From a virus, in IMG/VR virus record IMGVR_UViG_3300028800_001569, positions 1 through 21,436 of that record: a stretch of DNA of 21,436 nt; one strand, 5' to 3'. The notes under the pieces are model-generated. The model saw only the letters and a list, made by a program, of their open reading frames with translations. It was not told the origin of the DNA and ran no database searches. Of the stretch, positions 1 to 7,765 are shown piece by piece (within the stretch, counting starts at the first letter, position 1; every line of letters starts with the position of its first letter). A program made the translations under genes and the position numbers.

Positions 1-226
1 CTGGACTCTTCGTAAAGTCGCAGCCGTCCTCGCGCTCGCAGATCGTCGCCTGGACGACGATGGGGACGCCGATCTTGTCCTGCACCGCCTTGAATTTTTC
101 GAGATAGTTCGTCCGCGTCAATCTCGTCGCAACAAGATCGATCTCATGGAGGCGTCCTGGAAGCGGCTTGCAGTTCGCGACCCAGGATTCATATTCGGAT
201 TTCAGTTCGATGTATGGATGGGTCAT
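1..226 (-). CDS. Lysozyme-family endolysin, N-terminal part (runs off the window)
   Basis: The first 75 residues are visible, beginning MTHPYIELKSEYESWV; the rest lies beyond base 1. The segment GVPIVVQATICEREDGCDF resembles the start of the catalytic domain in phage lysozyme-family proteins (COG5526 type), where an ER-E/S-DF motif follows a 'tGVPw..iaaih' stretch; the glutamate of ERE would be the catalytic acid. Family knowledge suggests it cuts cell-wall peptidoglycan at lysis. The ATG overlaps the stop of the upstream gene in an ATGA arrangement, so the two are translationally coupled. The assignment rests on recalled motif similarity and a fragment only; no signal peptide or membrane segment is seen in the visible part. 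Confidence 0.6.
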   Translation of the reverse strand, partial: MTHPYIELKSEYESWVANCKPLPGRLHEIDLVATRLTRTNYLEKFKAVQDKIGVPIVVQATICEREDGCDFTKSP

Positions 227-732
227 GACGGAGATACACCTTTGAGAATTTGATCGGCACGATCTTGAGTGATGATATTTTTTGCGACGAGGTAGGCCAC
301 GCCCTGGATGACGGCAGCAGCTCCCAGGTCGACCGTGCCAGCGGCCGCGGCCTCGTCGGTGAATATGCGCACCTGGATATCGGTCTGGCCTGCCGTGGTG
401 ATGGCAACCGTCTCGGCTTGCGTGAAGAGGTGACGAAACTGCAGCGATGTGACCACCGGCGGCCTTGGCGCGGGCGCGTCGATGACATCATAAGTTTCGG
501 TGACCGATCCGTCCGCTTCGACCGCGTAAGTCGGCGATCCGGTGATGACCTTCCCGGTTGGCGGCTTGAACGAGTCGAACCGCGTCAGCGCGTAGCTGTC
601 CGAACGCCACTGCGTCGAGTCCTTTTGGATTCCGTTGACAAGATCGCCGTTTGGAAGCTTCAAAGTGTCAGGAACCTGCTGGAAGATTTGCAGCACGCTT
701 CCTACAGCGATGTCCACGAGTGCGAATGGCAA
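223..732 (-). CDS. Phage tail-associated protein of unknown function
   Basis: This encodes 169 aa starting at TTG (MPFALVDIAVGSVLQIFQQV). TTG is preferred because AGGAGG lies 7-8 bases upstream and overlaps the stop of the preceding fibre gene; the nearby ATG is out of frame. An open frame continues further upstream but would run deep into the fibre gene. Residues 1-90 are mixed polar; the C-terminal half has an alanine-rich stretch (TDEAAAAGTVDLGAAAVIQG) likely to be helical. No recognised catalytic motif is visible. Its place between fibre genes and the endolysin suggests a baseplate, fibre-assembly or other late protein. That is inference from position only. Confidence 0.65.
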   Translation of the reverse strand: MPFALVDIAVGSVLQIFQQVPDTLKLPNGDLVNGIQKDSTQWRSDSYALTRFDSFKPPTGKVITGSPTYAVEADGSVTETYDVIDAPAPRPPVVTSLQFRHLFTQAETVAITTAGQTDIQVRIFTDEAAAAGTVDLGAAAVIQGVAYLVAKNIITQDRADQILKGVSPS

Positions 733-742
733 GGCATCCCTC

Positions 743-2629
743 CTATTGCGTGTAAGAGATAACAACGACACCAGCCGCACCGGCTCCCCCGGCGTTACTA
801 ACTGCACCTCCACCGCCCCCCGATCCTGTGCTGGCCGCCCCTGCACTTCCAGGATTGCCGCTTGCGCCACCAGCGCCACCTACGCCGCTGGAGCCTCCGG
901 CACCAGCCGTAGCTCCCTGCGCCGTGCTGCCCGCACCGCCACCCGCTGCACGAATAACTGGCGATCCCGTTATACTGCTGGATGATCCCGCACCGCCTGC
1001 GCCGCCAGCAGTTGTTGTTCCGTTAGCGCCAGTTCCGCCTGAACCACCTCCGCCGCCTGGGCCAAAGAAGCCCGCGCCATTGGCCGAACCGCCTGAATTT
1101 CCCGCGCCATTTCCGGCCCCGCCAGGATTACTTGCGCCGGTAGCCCCGCCGCCGCCGCCGCTACCATTGGTAGCTTGTCCGGCTCCGCCGTTGGATGGTG
1201 AAAACGAACCGAAGCCGCCGCCGCCAGCTGTCGAACCGAACAGAGAAGAAGGATTCCCTACCGTCCCATTAGTGGATGCCGCTCCACCAGCGACCGACGC
1301 CGCGACCGATATAGTGACCGCGTTACCCGGAGTCTGGGTACTATTGCTTCCGGTTATTACGCCGCCGCCGCCGCCGCCGCCGCCGCCATTGCCGCCCGCA
1401 CCGGACCCACCTCCTCCGACAATCAAATAGTTGTTGTTCGCACTGTTCCAGTCACTCGGAATTGGAAATTTTGAGACTGAAGTGTCCGAGATAATATATA
1501 TCGTCGGTTGCGAGGTCGGCGTGTAGGTGATGACGCAGATGCCCTGCGCTCCATCTCCACCGTTTCCCGCAGTACCAGCAATTGATCCACCGCCACCGCC
1601 ACCGCCGTATCCACCACCGTTGCCGCCAGCTCCGGGCGCGCTGCTTGATCCAGCACCACCGCCACCGCCACCGCCGGAGCCAGCGGCTCCACCGTTGTTG
1701 CCGGTTGTTGTCCAGTCGGTGCCAGCACCGCCAGCACCACCGGACGCGCCAGAACCGTTTTGCCCACCGCCGCCACCACCACCACCGACTGTGCCAGCAG
1801 TGCCAGCCGTCGGAGCAGATGTTCCACCCGCGCCACTTCCTGCTCCTGCCGCGTTGTTGCCACCCGCGCCGCCCGCGCCGGGATTCGAAGCCGCACCGGC
1901 AGAGCCATTCGCTCCGTTGGTGCCTGAACCACCACCGCCAGCGCCGCCGCCGCCGCCGCCAGCTTGCGGGTTCGACGTAGAAGATGCACCGGCTCCGCCG
2001 TTCCCTTGTGGTCCCCCCGCGCCACCACCTCCGCCAGCGCCACCGGATTGAATAGTGTTGCCACCATTACCGCCTGACGATGTCTTCGTTGTCCCGAGGC
2101 CGCTTGCCGAAGCTCCGCCGGTTCCTCCAGTTCCAGTAGTACCAGAGTCAACGGCACCGCCACCGCCTATCGCAAGAACGCCTTGGCCGGTCGTTGTCGG
2201 TTGAGTAGTGCCACCGTCGATTCGCAGCCAAGAATTACCCCCGGCGGTGCCGGGGATACCGTGCGCCCCCCCACTGCCGATGCTGTATGAAACCGTAGCC
2301 CCGGCGCTGAGAGAAACGTTCGATGACTTAGAATACCCTCCGCCGCCCCCGGCCGCCCCGGCATGATTGGCAGCCGTCGCGTTTGCCCCAGCTCCGCCGC
2401 CAGCGATGCACTCGATGGAATTTGCCAAACCATTCCAGTTCTGAGGAAGCACGAGCTTCCCCGCTCCAGTCGTGGTCAGGTAAATCTTGACCGGGCTGAA
2501 CGCTCCAGCAACCTTCACCACTCCGATTGTCGGAGTAAAAAACTGCGCATGAACCGGAGCCTGCGCGTCCCCGAGCGGAAGCAACGCGAGCAGCGCAACA
2601 AGAAGAAGTCTGGTATACACGCTAATCAC
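743..2629 (-). CDS. Glycine-rich tail fibre/adhesin-like protein with signal peptide
   Basis: This encodes 628 aa, more than a third glycine. The chosen GTG overlaps the upstream stop as GTGA and has GGAG about 9 bases before it; the frame is open to 2644. The N-terminus MISVYTRLLLVALLALLPLG is a typical Sec signal peptide with probable cleavage after VHA (about residue 30). The body contains two diverged copies of a module: a short beta-type start ending in W (QNWNGLANSIECIAGGGAG; SDWNSANNNYLIVGGGG), then long GGGGG tracts, matching the glycine-rich domain found in phage tail and surface proteins. Likely role: extended host-contact fibre. A signal peptide is unusual for a virion protein assembled in the cytoplasm. 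Glycine codons create C/G-rich triplet runs on the plus strand that are not independent repeats. Confidence 0.75.
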   Translation of the reverse strand: MISVYTRLLLVALLALLPLGDAQAPVHAQFFTPTIGVVKVAGAFSPVKIYLTTTGAGKLVLPQNWNGLANSIECIAGGGAGANATAANHAGAAGGGGGYSKSSNVSLSAGATVSYSIGSGGAHGIPGTAGGNSWLRIDGGTTQPTTTGQGVLAIGGGGAVDSGTTGTGGTGGASASGLGTTKTSSGGNGGNTIQSGGAGGGGGAGGPQGNGGAGASSTSNPQAGGGGGGAGGGGSGTNGANGSAGAASNPGAGGAGGNNAAGAGSGAGGTSAPTAGTAGTVGGGGGGGGQNGSGASGGAGGAGTDWTTTGNNGGAAGSGGGGGGGAGSSSAPGAGGNGGGYGGGGGGGSIAGTAGNGGDGAQGICVITYTPTSQPTIYIISDTSVSKFPIPSDWNSANNNYLIVGGGGSGAGGNGGGGGGGGGVITGSNSTQTPGNAVTISVAASVAGGAASTNGTVGNPSSLFGSTAGGGGFGSFSPSNGGAGQATNGSGGGGGATGASNPGGAGNGAGNSGGSANGAGFFGPGGGGGSGGTGANGTTTAGGAGGAGSSSSITGSPVIRAAGGGAGSTAQGATAGAGGSSGVGGAGGASGNPGSAGAASTGSGGGGGAVSNAGGAGAAGVVVISYTQ

Positions 2630-4863
2630 TGTAGCGCGCTCCACTGATACGACGCCGCGCCGTTGATGCGGCGAACGAACAGGTCATATTTGTTGGTGTT
2701 GGTCGTGGCGTAGCTGTCCCCGGTATTTGTCCCAACTGTCCAGCCGCTGAAAGTGATCGCGCCAGCCGATGCGCCGTTGGTCACACGGACGATGCAGCTC
2801 CCATCGTTCGCTGGGGCCGCGAGAGTAAAGGCTCCGTTGTTGGTGACGAACTGAAGCGGTACTGTGCCGCAGTTCAGCGTGAGCGTACCGCTCGACTGCG
2901 TTCCAAGGTTTCCGGAGGTGACGTTCGCACCGCCAGTCAGCGTCTGACCGGCGATATTGAGCGCGGCGACGGTCGTGGCCGATCCAGGCCACGTGATCGT
3001 GTTGCCTCCGATCTGGAACGTGCTCTGGAAGTTTGCCGTCCCAGAGAAAGTGCTCGATCCGCTGTAGGTATTGTTGCCGTTCAGGAATGGGATATTCGCT
3101 CCGGAGGTTCCGGTGTTCTGAAACGCTGCCGTTCCGAGCGTACCACCGGTACCGACATTCAGGGTCGATCCGTCAGTCCCGGTGAAGGTCAGCGTGTTGC
3201 TGATCGTCGCTACTTTGGCATTCGCAATAGTCAGTGTGCCGCTGCTGGCCGTTATGGTAAGGCCATTGATTGAAATCCCACTCGTCGTCATCGAAATCAA
3301 GTTTGTCGAGTTGACGCCGAGGAGGAAGTTGGTGCTGTTCGCGGTGCGAAGGATCGTATTACCGGAGACGTCGAGCGTATAGTTGAGCCGCGCGTTACCG
3401 CCAGCCGTGACCGAAAATGGCGTAGTGCTGTCGGTGCTTTCAGCAATCTGAAAACCTCCGGAGTTGACTTGAACCGTGCCCCCGGCAGGAGTCAGAACAA
3501 TGTTTGCAGCGCCAGTGGAAATCGTTAGGCCACCCGTCATTCCAGAGCCGGTCTGAATGAGACCCGCTGGCGAAGCCCCGCCACTAGCGATCATTGCCGT
3601 ATAACAATTTACGCAAGTAAGCGAAGCCTGACTTGTTGCCTGGGTTGCAGAGTTCGATGACGTTCCGACGTTCTGAACCAAAAAGTTATTGGCAAATCCG
3701 GTATTGGCCGATGACGCTGTGATGGATGACGCACCTCCAGTGCCGAAGGTAAAGATGGGTGTTGTGATCGTCGGCGAGAACGACAGCACCACGGCACCCG
3801 CCGCGCCGGTCACCTGGTATTCGCCCAGCACCGCGCCGTTGTCGTACAGTACGCGGCCCGTGCTACCGCTCGTGATCGTAGAGGTTCCGACCGTGAGACC
3901 TGCAGCGGTCAAGGAAACTGCGGTGCCGTTGATGTAGAGCCCGCTCGAATTGATCGTTCCAGCGCCTTTGGAGCCGCCAGTTGGCGATCCTCCGATGGTC
4001 CATCCGCCATCGGAATTTATTTTCCCTGCAGTCTGGTAGGAGTTCTGCGAAGTTCCCGAGCTGCCAGCGTTGGCCCACTGGAAGATCAAGCCGCCGCCGA
4101 CGCCGGAACCTGTTCCCCTGGATAGCGCAATCGTCAAGTCGGCCCCGGCACCATTGGTGGTGCCAGCAACGACGTTCTGGACGCTGATCGTTTGAGCTAC
4201 TGCGGTGGCTGCATCCGGAGCGCCCAGACGGACATTCGCCGCGCCGAACCTTTCGATGAAGAGGTCTCGAACGGCATTCCCTGGACCAAAGGCAATGCTT
4301 GGAACATCGGTCGCGTTCATGCCGATCCGGACGCGCGGCACTGTGTCGCCAGTTATCTGCGCGTACCAGCCCGGCGATGTGGTGGTGGCTCCCTGGTTGG
4401 TCTGCTGCGCAAGGAAGGTGTTGGCGACCGTGAAATCAAACGCGTAGGTGACAGCACCGGCAGGAAAAGAAACAGTGATTGGCGACGTGCCAGCAAACGA
4501 ACCGGCCGAAGGTCCAGTGAACGGACCAACAGTTACTCCGTTGACGCGGCCGAAGAAGCCAGCAGTTGTGCTCCACAGATCGCCGTTGACCGGCGCGCTC
4601 GGCGCAACTCCATGCGGAAGATTGAGACCGGCGCGAGTAGTGGTCGACGCTGGGGTGAGAACCCTTGCGGCGAAGGTGACGACGGAGGTTGATGTTCCAA
4701 TAACTGGGTTGACTGTCCCGCTTGGCGGAGCCTGAGAGCCGGTGGCGTTATTGCAGATGGCTCCTGCCGCAAACTGGCCCGTGCAGTCGGCCAATGCTTC
4801 GCCAGCCCAAAGGCCAAGCGAGAGAACGGCAGAGACCGCCAGAAGGCGGAAAGACTTCATCAT
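2626..4863 (-). CDS. Large tail fibre-like protein with signal peptide
   Basis: This encodes 745 aa. The first ATG of MMKSFRLL is preferred because it overlaps the upstream stop as ATGA; the open frame extends slightly further. Residues 1-25 (MMKSFRLLAVSAVLSLGLWA, then GEALA) form a Sec-type signal peptide with predicted cleavage after ALA, followed by DCTGQFAAGAICNN. The remainder is threonine-, serine-, glycine- and asparagine-rich with many short repeats of the LTIS/GGLTI/NTGTSG type, the composition of beta-helical or trimeric phage fibres. Phrases such as GVAPSAPVNGDLWSTTAGFFGRVNG near residue 100 are common at the start of tail-fibre repeat regions. Probable receptor-binding or side-fibre protein. 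No catalytic residues were recognised. Confidence 0.75.
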   Translation of the reverse strand: MMKSFRLLAVSAVLSLGLWAGEALADCTGQFAAGAICNNATGSQAPPSGTVNPVIGTSTSVVTFAARVLTPASTTTRAGLNLPHGVAPSAPVNGDLWSTTAGFFGRVNGVTVGPFTGPSAGSFAGTSPITVSFPAGAVTYAFDFTVANTFLAQQTNQGATTTSPGWYAQITGDTVPRVRIGMNATDVPSIAFGPGNAVRDLFIERFGAANVRLGAPDAATAVAQTISVQNVVAGTTNGAGADLTIALSRGTGSGVGGGLIFQWANAGSSGTSQNSYQTAGKINSDGGWTIGGSPTGGSKGAGTINSSGLYINGTAVSLTAAGLTVGTSTITSGSTGRVLYDNGAVLGEYQVTGAAGAVVLSFSPTITTPIFTFGTGGASSITASSANTGFANNFLVQNVGTSSNSATQATSQASLTCVNCYTAMIASGGASPAGLIQTGSGMTGGLTISTGAANIVLTPAGGTVQVNSGGFQIAESTDSTTPFSVTAGGNARLNYTLDVSGNTILRTANSTNFLLGVNSTNLISMTTSGISINGLTITASSGTLTIANAKVATISNTLTFTGTDGSTLNVGTGGTLGTAAFQNTGTSGANIPFLNGNNTYSGSSTFSGTANFQSTFQIGGNTITWPGSATTVAALNIAGQTLTGGANVTSGNLGTQSSGTLTLNCGTVPLQFVTNNGAFTLAAPANDGSCIVRVTNGASAGAITFSGWTVGTNTGDSYATTNTNKYDLFVRRINGAASYQWSALQ

Positions 4864-5336
4864 GACTGGTACCATCCGTTGACGCTTGGATTCGGATTGA
4901 TGGTGATCCACCCGTATGGGTTTGTGATCGTCAGGCTGGAGAGGCCGTCACACCTCTCGCCACCAGTGAAGGTGAGCGTGATCGGATTTACATCCGAGGC
5001 GTTGCCACTGAAGTCCTTGATGAGAACCGGGTAAGGGTAAGCCATCGAGGATGACAGCGGAGCGATGACGCTGAATGGAGCAGCAGCCCCGTTGACCAGA
5101 ACTTGCACTACCGTTGACGCAATAGTGTAAGGAGTCGAATTAACGACAACTCTTGCGTTAACGAAGGGGTACGCTGCGAAGTAAGCTCCGAGAACAGCCG
5201 TCGTGACCTGGAAATTATTTCCGAATTGCGCGTTGCCAGGAGAGACGATCTCCATGACTTCGCCGCCCGTCAAAGAAACGTTAAGAGACTGCAGGCTGGT
5301 CAGCCGACCATCGAGTGGTGTGAATGTTGCGGCCAT
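4860..5336 (-). CDS. Phage structural protein, tail region, unknown function
   Basis: This encodes 158 aa beginning MAATFTPLDGRLTSLQSLNV. The ATG shares a base with the stop of the upstream gene (TGATG), and its own stop overlaps the fibre gene start, so it sits inside a tightly coupled late operon. The sequence is rich in beta-forming residues (TGGEVMEIV, ARVVVNSTPYTIASTVVQVL) and ends NPNPSVNGWYQS. No signal peptide, membrane segment or enzyme motif is seen. By position, between a zinc-ribbon protein and the fibre, it could be a tail or neck component or a fibre attachment protein. Function is not recognised. Confidence 0.7.
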   Translation of the reverse strand: MAATFTPLDGRLTSLQSLNVSLTGGEVMEIVSPGNAQFGNNFQVTTAVLGAYFAAYPFVNARVVVNSTPYTIASTVVQVLVNGAAAPFSVIAPLSSSMAYPYPVLIKDFSGNASDVNPITLTFTGGERCDGLSSLTITNPYGWITINPNPSVNGWYQS

Positions 5337-5731
5337 CAGCTACTCGTCGAGTATTGCAGGATGCGAGGCGTCGACCCGTCCTGCAGACAACGGATCAACT
5401 GCGGTCCAGCACCCCATGGTGGATTTTTTGGCGCGTTGTATTCGACAATCCTGACGGTCTGCTCCTCGTAAGCGAAGTTTGGAACGCGAGCATTGATCAC
5501 TGGCGGAGGGTCTGGCGGCAGAATGATCGTGCGGAATTGTTCCTGCGGGACATCGAGACAATTTCCGCTAACACAAACAAGAATCTGCTTGTTGTAGAGA
5601 TGTGATCCAGCCCACTCGAACTGCCAAGCCAAGTCAGAACGATTGAACCAGCGGCCACAGCGATCACACTGTGCTGCGGCTTCAGGATTCTGCGCGTTGA
5701 CGCGGACATGGCGAGATTGCGGTCGGCTCAT
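5336..5731 (-). CDS. Small protein with a zinc-ribbon-like cysteine motif, virion module
   Basis: This encodes 131 aa. CDRCGRWF near residue 22 and CVSGNCLD near residue 53 give four cysteines in a CxxC...CxxxxC pattern separated by a hydrophobic aromatic stretch, fitting a small zinc-binding ribbon. The C-terminal half is proline-rich (ILPPDPPPVINARVP). The start ATG overlaps the upstream stop as ATGA, and the stop overlaps the next start. Cysteine ribbons of this kind occur in small proteins of phage head-tail modules, but I do not recognise the exact family. It may be a structural or assembly protein rather than a regulator because of its location. Confidence 0.7.
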   Translation of the reverse strand: MSRPQSRHVRVNAQNPEAAAQCDRCGRWFNRSDLAWQFEWAGSHLYNKQILVCVSGNCLDVPQEQFRTIILPPDPPPVINARVPNFAYEEQTVRIVEYNAPKNPPWGAGPQLIRCLQDGSTPRILQYSTSS

Positions 5732-6417
5732 CTGAAGTACCCCGCGAGTCCGGGGTTGATGTAGAGCGGAACGTTCTCGACGTTCTGCTTCATCGCCACG
5801 CTGAACGACTTTTCGTAATCGGCTCCGCGCTGCTGCTCGAACTGAGGTGCGTAATAGCGCGACAACCGGTGAGCGAGACCGGCGACATAGGCGTCCAGGA
5901 AGAGATACTGCAGTTCGGCGTTACCACCCTGCGCCGACTCCGCATCCTGAATCTGACGGTAGCGCCAGTAGGTGCAAGAGTATGTCGTGTTGTTGTCCGG
6001 CACCGGCCAGAACGTCAGCGTCGGCGCGACAGTACGAAGATAGAAGAACGACGTCGGGAAGCCCTGCTGCGTTGGGTTAGCCAGCGACGCGTAATCAGTC
6101 CGTGAGAACGGCATGATCAGGCGGTTCTGTCCGCTCTGACCGTTGTTCGGCGTCACGAATAGATCGAGCACCATGACGGTGCTCGCCGGTACGGTGTATG
6201 TCGCTACCCCGGCCGTCATGGTGAACGTCTGGGTATCCTGCGTCCAAAGCAGAACACCTTGGTTCGACCACTCGACTTGCTGAAGGTTCGCCTCTTGCTT
6301 TGCGTCGGCGATATGTTGAGGCGTGAGTTCGGTTCGCTTGACCTGGATACGACCGAACGCGCTCAGGAACAGAGCGCCGAGCGTCGGATCGTAGCTATAG
6401 GTGCCGCTCGTTGCCAC
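5728..6417 (-). CDS. Head-tail adaptor/tail accessory-like protein
   Basis: This encodes 229 aa starting at GTG (MATSGTYSYDPTLGALFLSA) with AGGA about 6 bases upstream. It has an alpha-helical N-terminus (residues 10-45, with TPQHIADAKQEANLQQVEW), a central beta-rich block (TFTMTAGVATYTVPASTVMV, then FYLRTVAPTLTFWPVPD) and a helical C-terminus (LQYLFLDAYVAGLAHRLSRYY). That layout resembles head-completion or tail-accessory proteins of the P22 gp4 type found between capsid genes and tail genes in podovirus-like genomes. Its location after the capsid genes and before the fibres supports this. The assignment is by overall layout and recalled similarity, not by a diagnostic motif. Confidence 0.6.
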   Translation of the reverse strand: MATSGTYSYDPTLGALFLSAFGRIQVKRTELTPQHIADAKQEANLQQVEWSNQGVLLWTQDTQTFTMTAGVATYTVPASTVMVLDLFVTPNNGQSGQNRLIMPFSRTDYASLANPTQQGFPTSFFYLRTVAPTLTFWPVPDNNTTYSCTYWRYRQIQDAESAQGGNAELQYLFLDAYVAGLAHRLSRYYAPQFEQQRGADYEKSFSVAMKQNVENVPLYINPGLAGYFR

Positions 6418-6456
6418 TGCGTCCTCATCGATTCACGCCTCATTGGCGAAAATCAT

Positions 6457-7131
6457 TTATCCAGCGCCGGCCTGGACGAAGCGGGACCGCAACGCGCCAG
6501 TACCGGAATTGATGGTGAGTCTCATGGCGATGAACGGGAAGTTGAACAGGCCGTCCTTCGTCGCACTCGCCGCGACCAAAGCGCTCGGGCTCAGGTCGGA
6601 GAAATTCAGAGGGAAGCTGACACCGGTCGGCAGCGCGTTCGGATCGTCGAACGTGTACTCGACGGTGTAATTGGCTGCGCCAGAGACAAGCTGAATGGCA
6701 GCGCTGACGTTCATCGGCGAGTAGCTGCGCCAGTTCATCGTGTACCACTGCGAAGAACCAACACCATTGGTGCCAGCCTTCAGCGTGCCAGCAACCGATC
6801 CGCTCGCCGTGATGCGAGTGACCGTCACGAAATCAATGTTGGACTGTGCAGCGCCGCCGCTTGCTCCGGCAAAGGTGTCGCTGATCGCAGCGCCGCCAGC
6901 GTTGGTACCGGACACCGTGAAGGTGATGCCGGTATCGTCGCCGCCTGACGTGATGATGACACGGCGGCCAATCGCCGAGTTGGCTGCCGTCGCGGTATCG
7001 ATGGTCGCTACGCCTGCAGTGGCAGCGGAGCCATTGATCAGGATCGCGCCAGCGCCTGGAGACTGGCTCGCCGAGATGTTGTTGTCGGCGGCAGCGCCAA
7101 GCTGCTTGGTGAAGTTGATGACCGTTCCCAT
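6457..7131 (-). CDS. Virion structural protein, paralogous in part to the 436-aa protein
   Basis: This encodes 224 aa beginning MGTVINFTKQLGAAADNNIS; GAGGTGG lies 5-8 bases upstream of the ATG. Residues 15-100 (NNISASQSPGAGAILINGSA, then ITSGGDDTGITFTVSGTN) form a glycine/alanine/threonine-rich beta domain that resembles the segment NNIAASQTSVNGTPLTLV of the larger structural protein at 7766-9076, suggesting a shared domain or duplication. The second half is more varied (SSQWYTMNWRSYSPMNVSAA, LPTGVSFPLNFSDL). No enzyme motif. Likely a capsid decoration or tail component. The exact role is not recognised. Confidence 0.7.
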   Translation of the reverse strand: MGTVINFTKQLGAAADNNISASQSPGAGAILINGSAATAGVATIDTATAANSAIGRRVIITSGGDDTGITFTVSGTNAGGAAISDTFAGASGGAAQSNIDFVTVTRITASGSVAGTLKAGTNGVGSSQWYTMNWRSYSPMNVSAAIQLVSGAANYTVEYTFDDPNALPTGVSFPLNFSDLSPSALVAASATKDGLFNFPFIAMRLTINSGTGALRSRFVQAGAG

Positions 7132-7140
7132 AGAGCCACC

Positions 7141-7383
7141 TCAACCCTTCCGTGATGCCCGGTCGGCTCGGCTCTTGGACGGCTCGCCCTCGACATGAAT
7201 GCTTGGAAACTTGCGACGAACCTTGGCCCTAATCTTGGCCTGCAGTTCCGGCGAAGCGTGTTGAGAGGCGCGGGCTAGAGCGTTGCGTGCGTGAGAAGCG
7301 TTCTCAACCGGATACGAACGATCCGGCCCCGCAAAGTCCGAGGCCGGAAGCTTGTTTCGAGCCTTGGTCGAGAGCTTCGCCAC
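7141..7383 (-). CDS. Small conserved basic phage protein, head gene region
   Basis: This encodes 80 aa starting at GTG (MAKLSTKARNKLPASDFAGP). It is very basic with an arginine/lysine-rich C-terminus (AKIRAKVRRKFPSIHVEGEP). The opening 'KLSTKARNKLPASDFAGPDRSYP' followed by 'HARNALARASQ' is a widespread small phage protein pattern seen near capsid genes; I know no established function. It starts 5 bases after the stop of the 98-aa gene and so is coupled to it. No strong Shine-Dalgarno is seen, which fits translation by coupling. Confidence 0.7.
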   Translation of the reverse strand: MAKLSTKARNKLPASDFAGPDRSYPVENASHARNALARASQHASPELQAKIRAKVRRKFPSIHVEGEPSKSRADRASRKG

Positions 7384-7388
7384 CGGAC

Positions 7389-7685
7389 TCAGTCCGAGTG
7401 GACGCCGCCCTCTGGCTGCTCACCCTTGGTGATTTCCTTCACCTTGGCAGCGGTGCTGAGCGGCATGCGGTTGGCACCGACGCCACCGCCACGCTTGCGG
7501 CCAGGGACCATGCCGCCACGGGCGCGCTTGTCGGCACGATGCTTCGACTCGTGGCCTTCGCCATGATGGACCTTGCCACCATGCTTTCTCTCTTCGGCTT
7601 CCTTGGCCGCTGGCTGATCCTTGCCTGCGTTCCAGTGGACAGAACCACCGCCAGCCTTCTTGGCGTGATGTCGTGCTCGGCTCAT
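7389..7685 (-). CDS. Histidine/lysine/glycine-rich basic phage protein
   Basis: This encodes 98 aa beginning MSRARHHAKKAGGGSVHWNA. Low-complexity composition: many K, H, R, G and A, with RGGM and RKRGGG segments around residues 57-70. AGAGG-type Shine-Dalgarno (AAGAGGA) lies about 10 bases before the ATG. Such positively charged small proteins in the head module may bind DNA or the capsid interior, but this is inference. Because the composition is extreme, overlapping frames on both strands are also open; the start codon context and position between structural genes favour this frame. Confidence 0.6.
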   Translation of the reverse strand: MSRARHHAKKAGGGSVHWNAGKDQPAAKEAEERKHGGKVHHGEGHESKHRADKRARGGMVPGRKRGGGVGANRMPLSTAAKVKEITKGEQPEGGVHSD

Positions 7686-7765
7686 TTCGAATAGTCCTCT
7701 TCACCCGGTTCCGTGGGCTCGGCCGCTGGAATTTACCTGCCAGCGATCAGGTTAAAGGACAGTCC

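Noticed and set aside
828-2051. Long proline-rich or histidine/arginine-rich plus-strand frames
   Set aside because: They are antisense readings of the glycine-rich fibre gene; the repetitive GC-rich codons keep several frames open.
6259-6948. A 229-codon plus-strand frame
   Set aside because: It overlaps two better structural genes on the minus strand, has an arginine-rich shadow composition and no ribosome binding site.
7287-7694. A 135-codon plus-strand frame in the head region
   Set aside because: It is antisense to two coupled minus-strand genes and appears open because of their basic, low-complexity codons.
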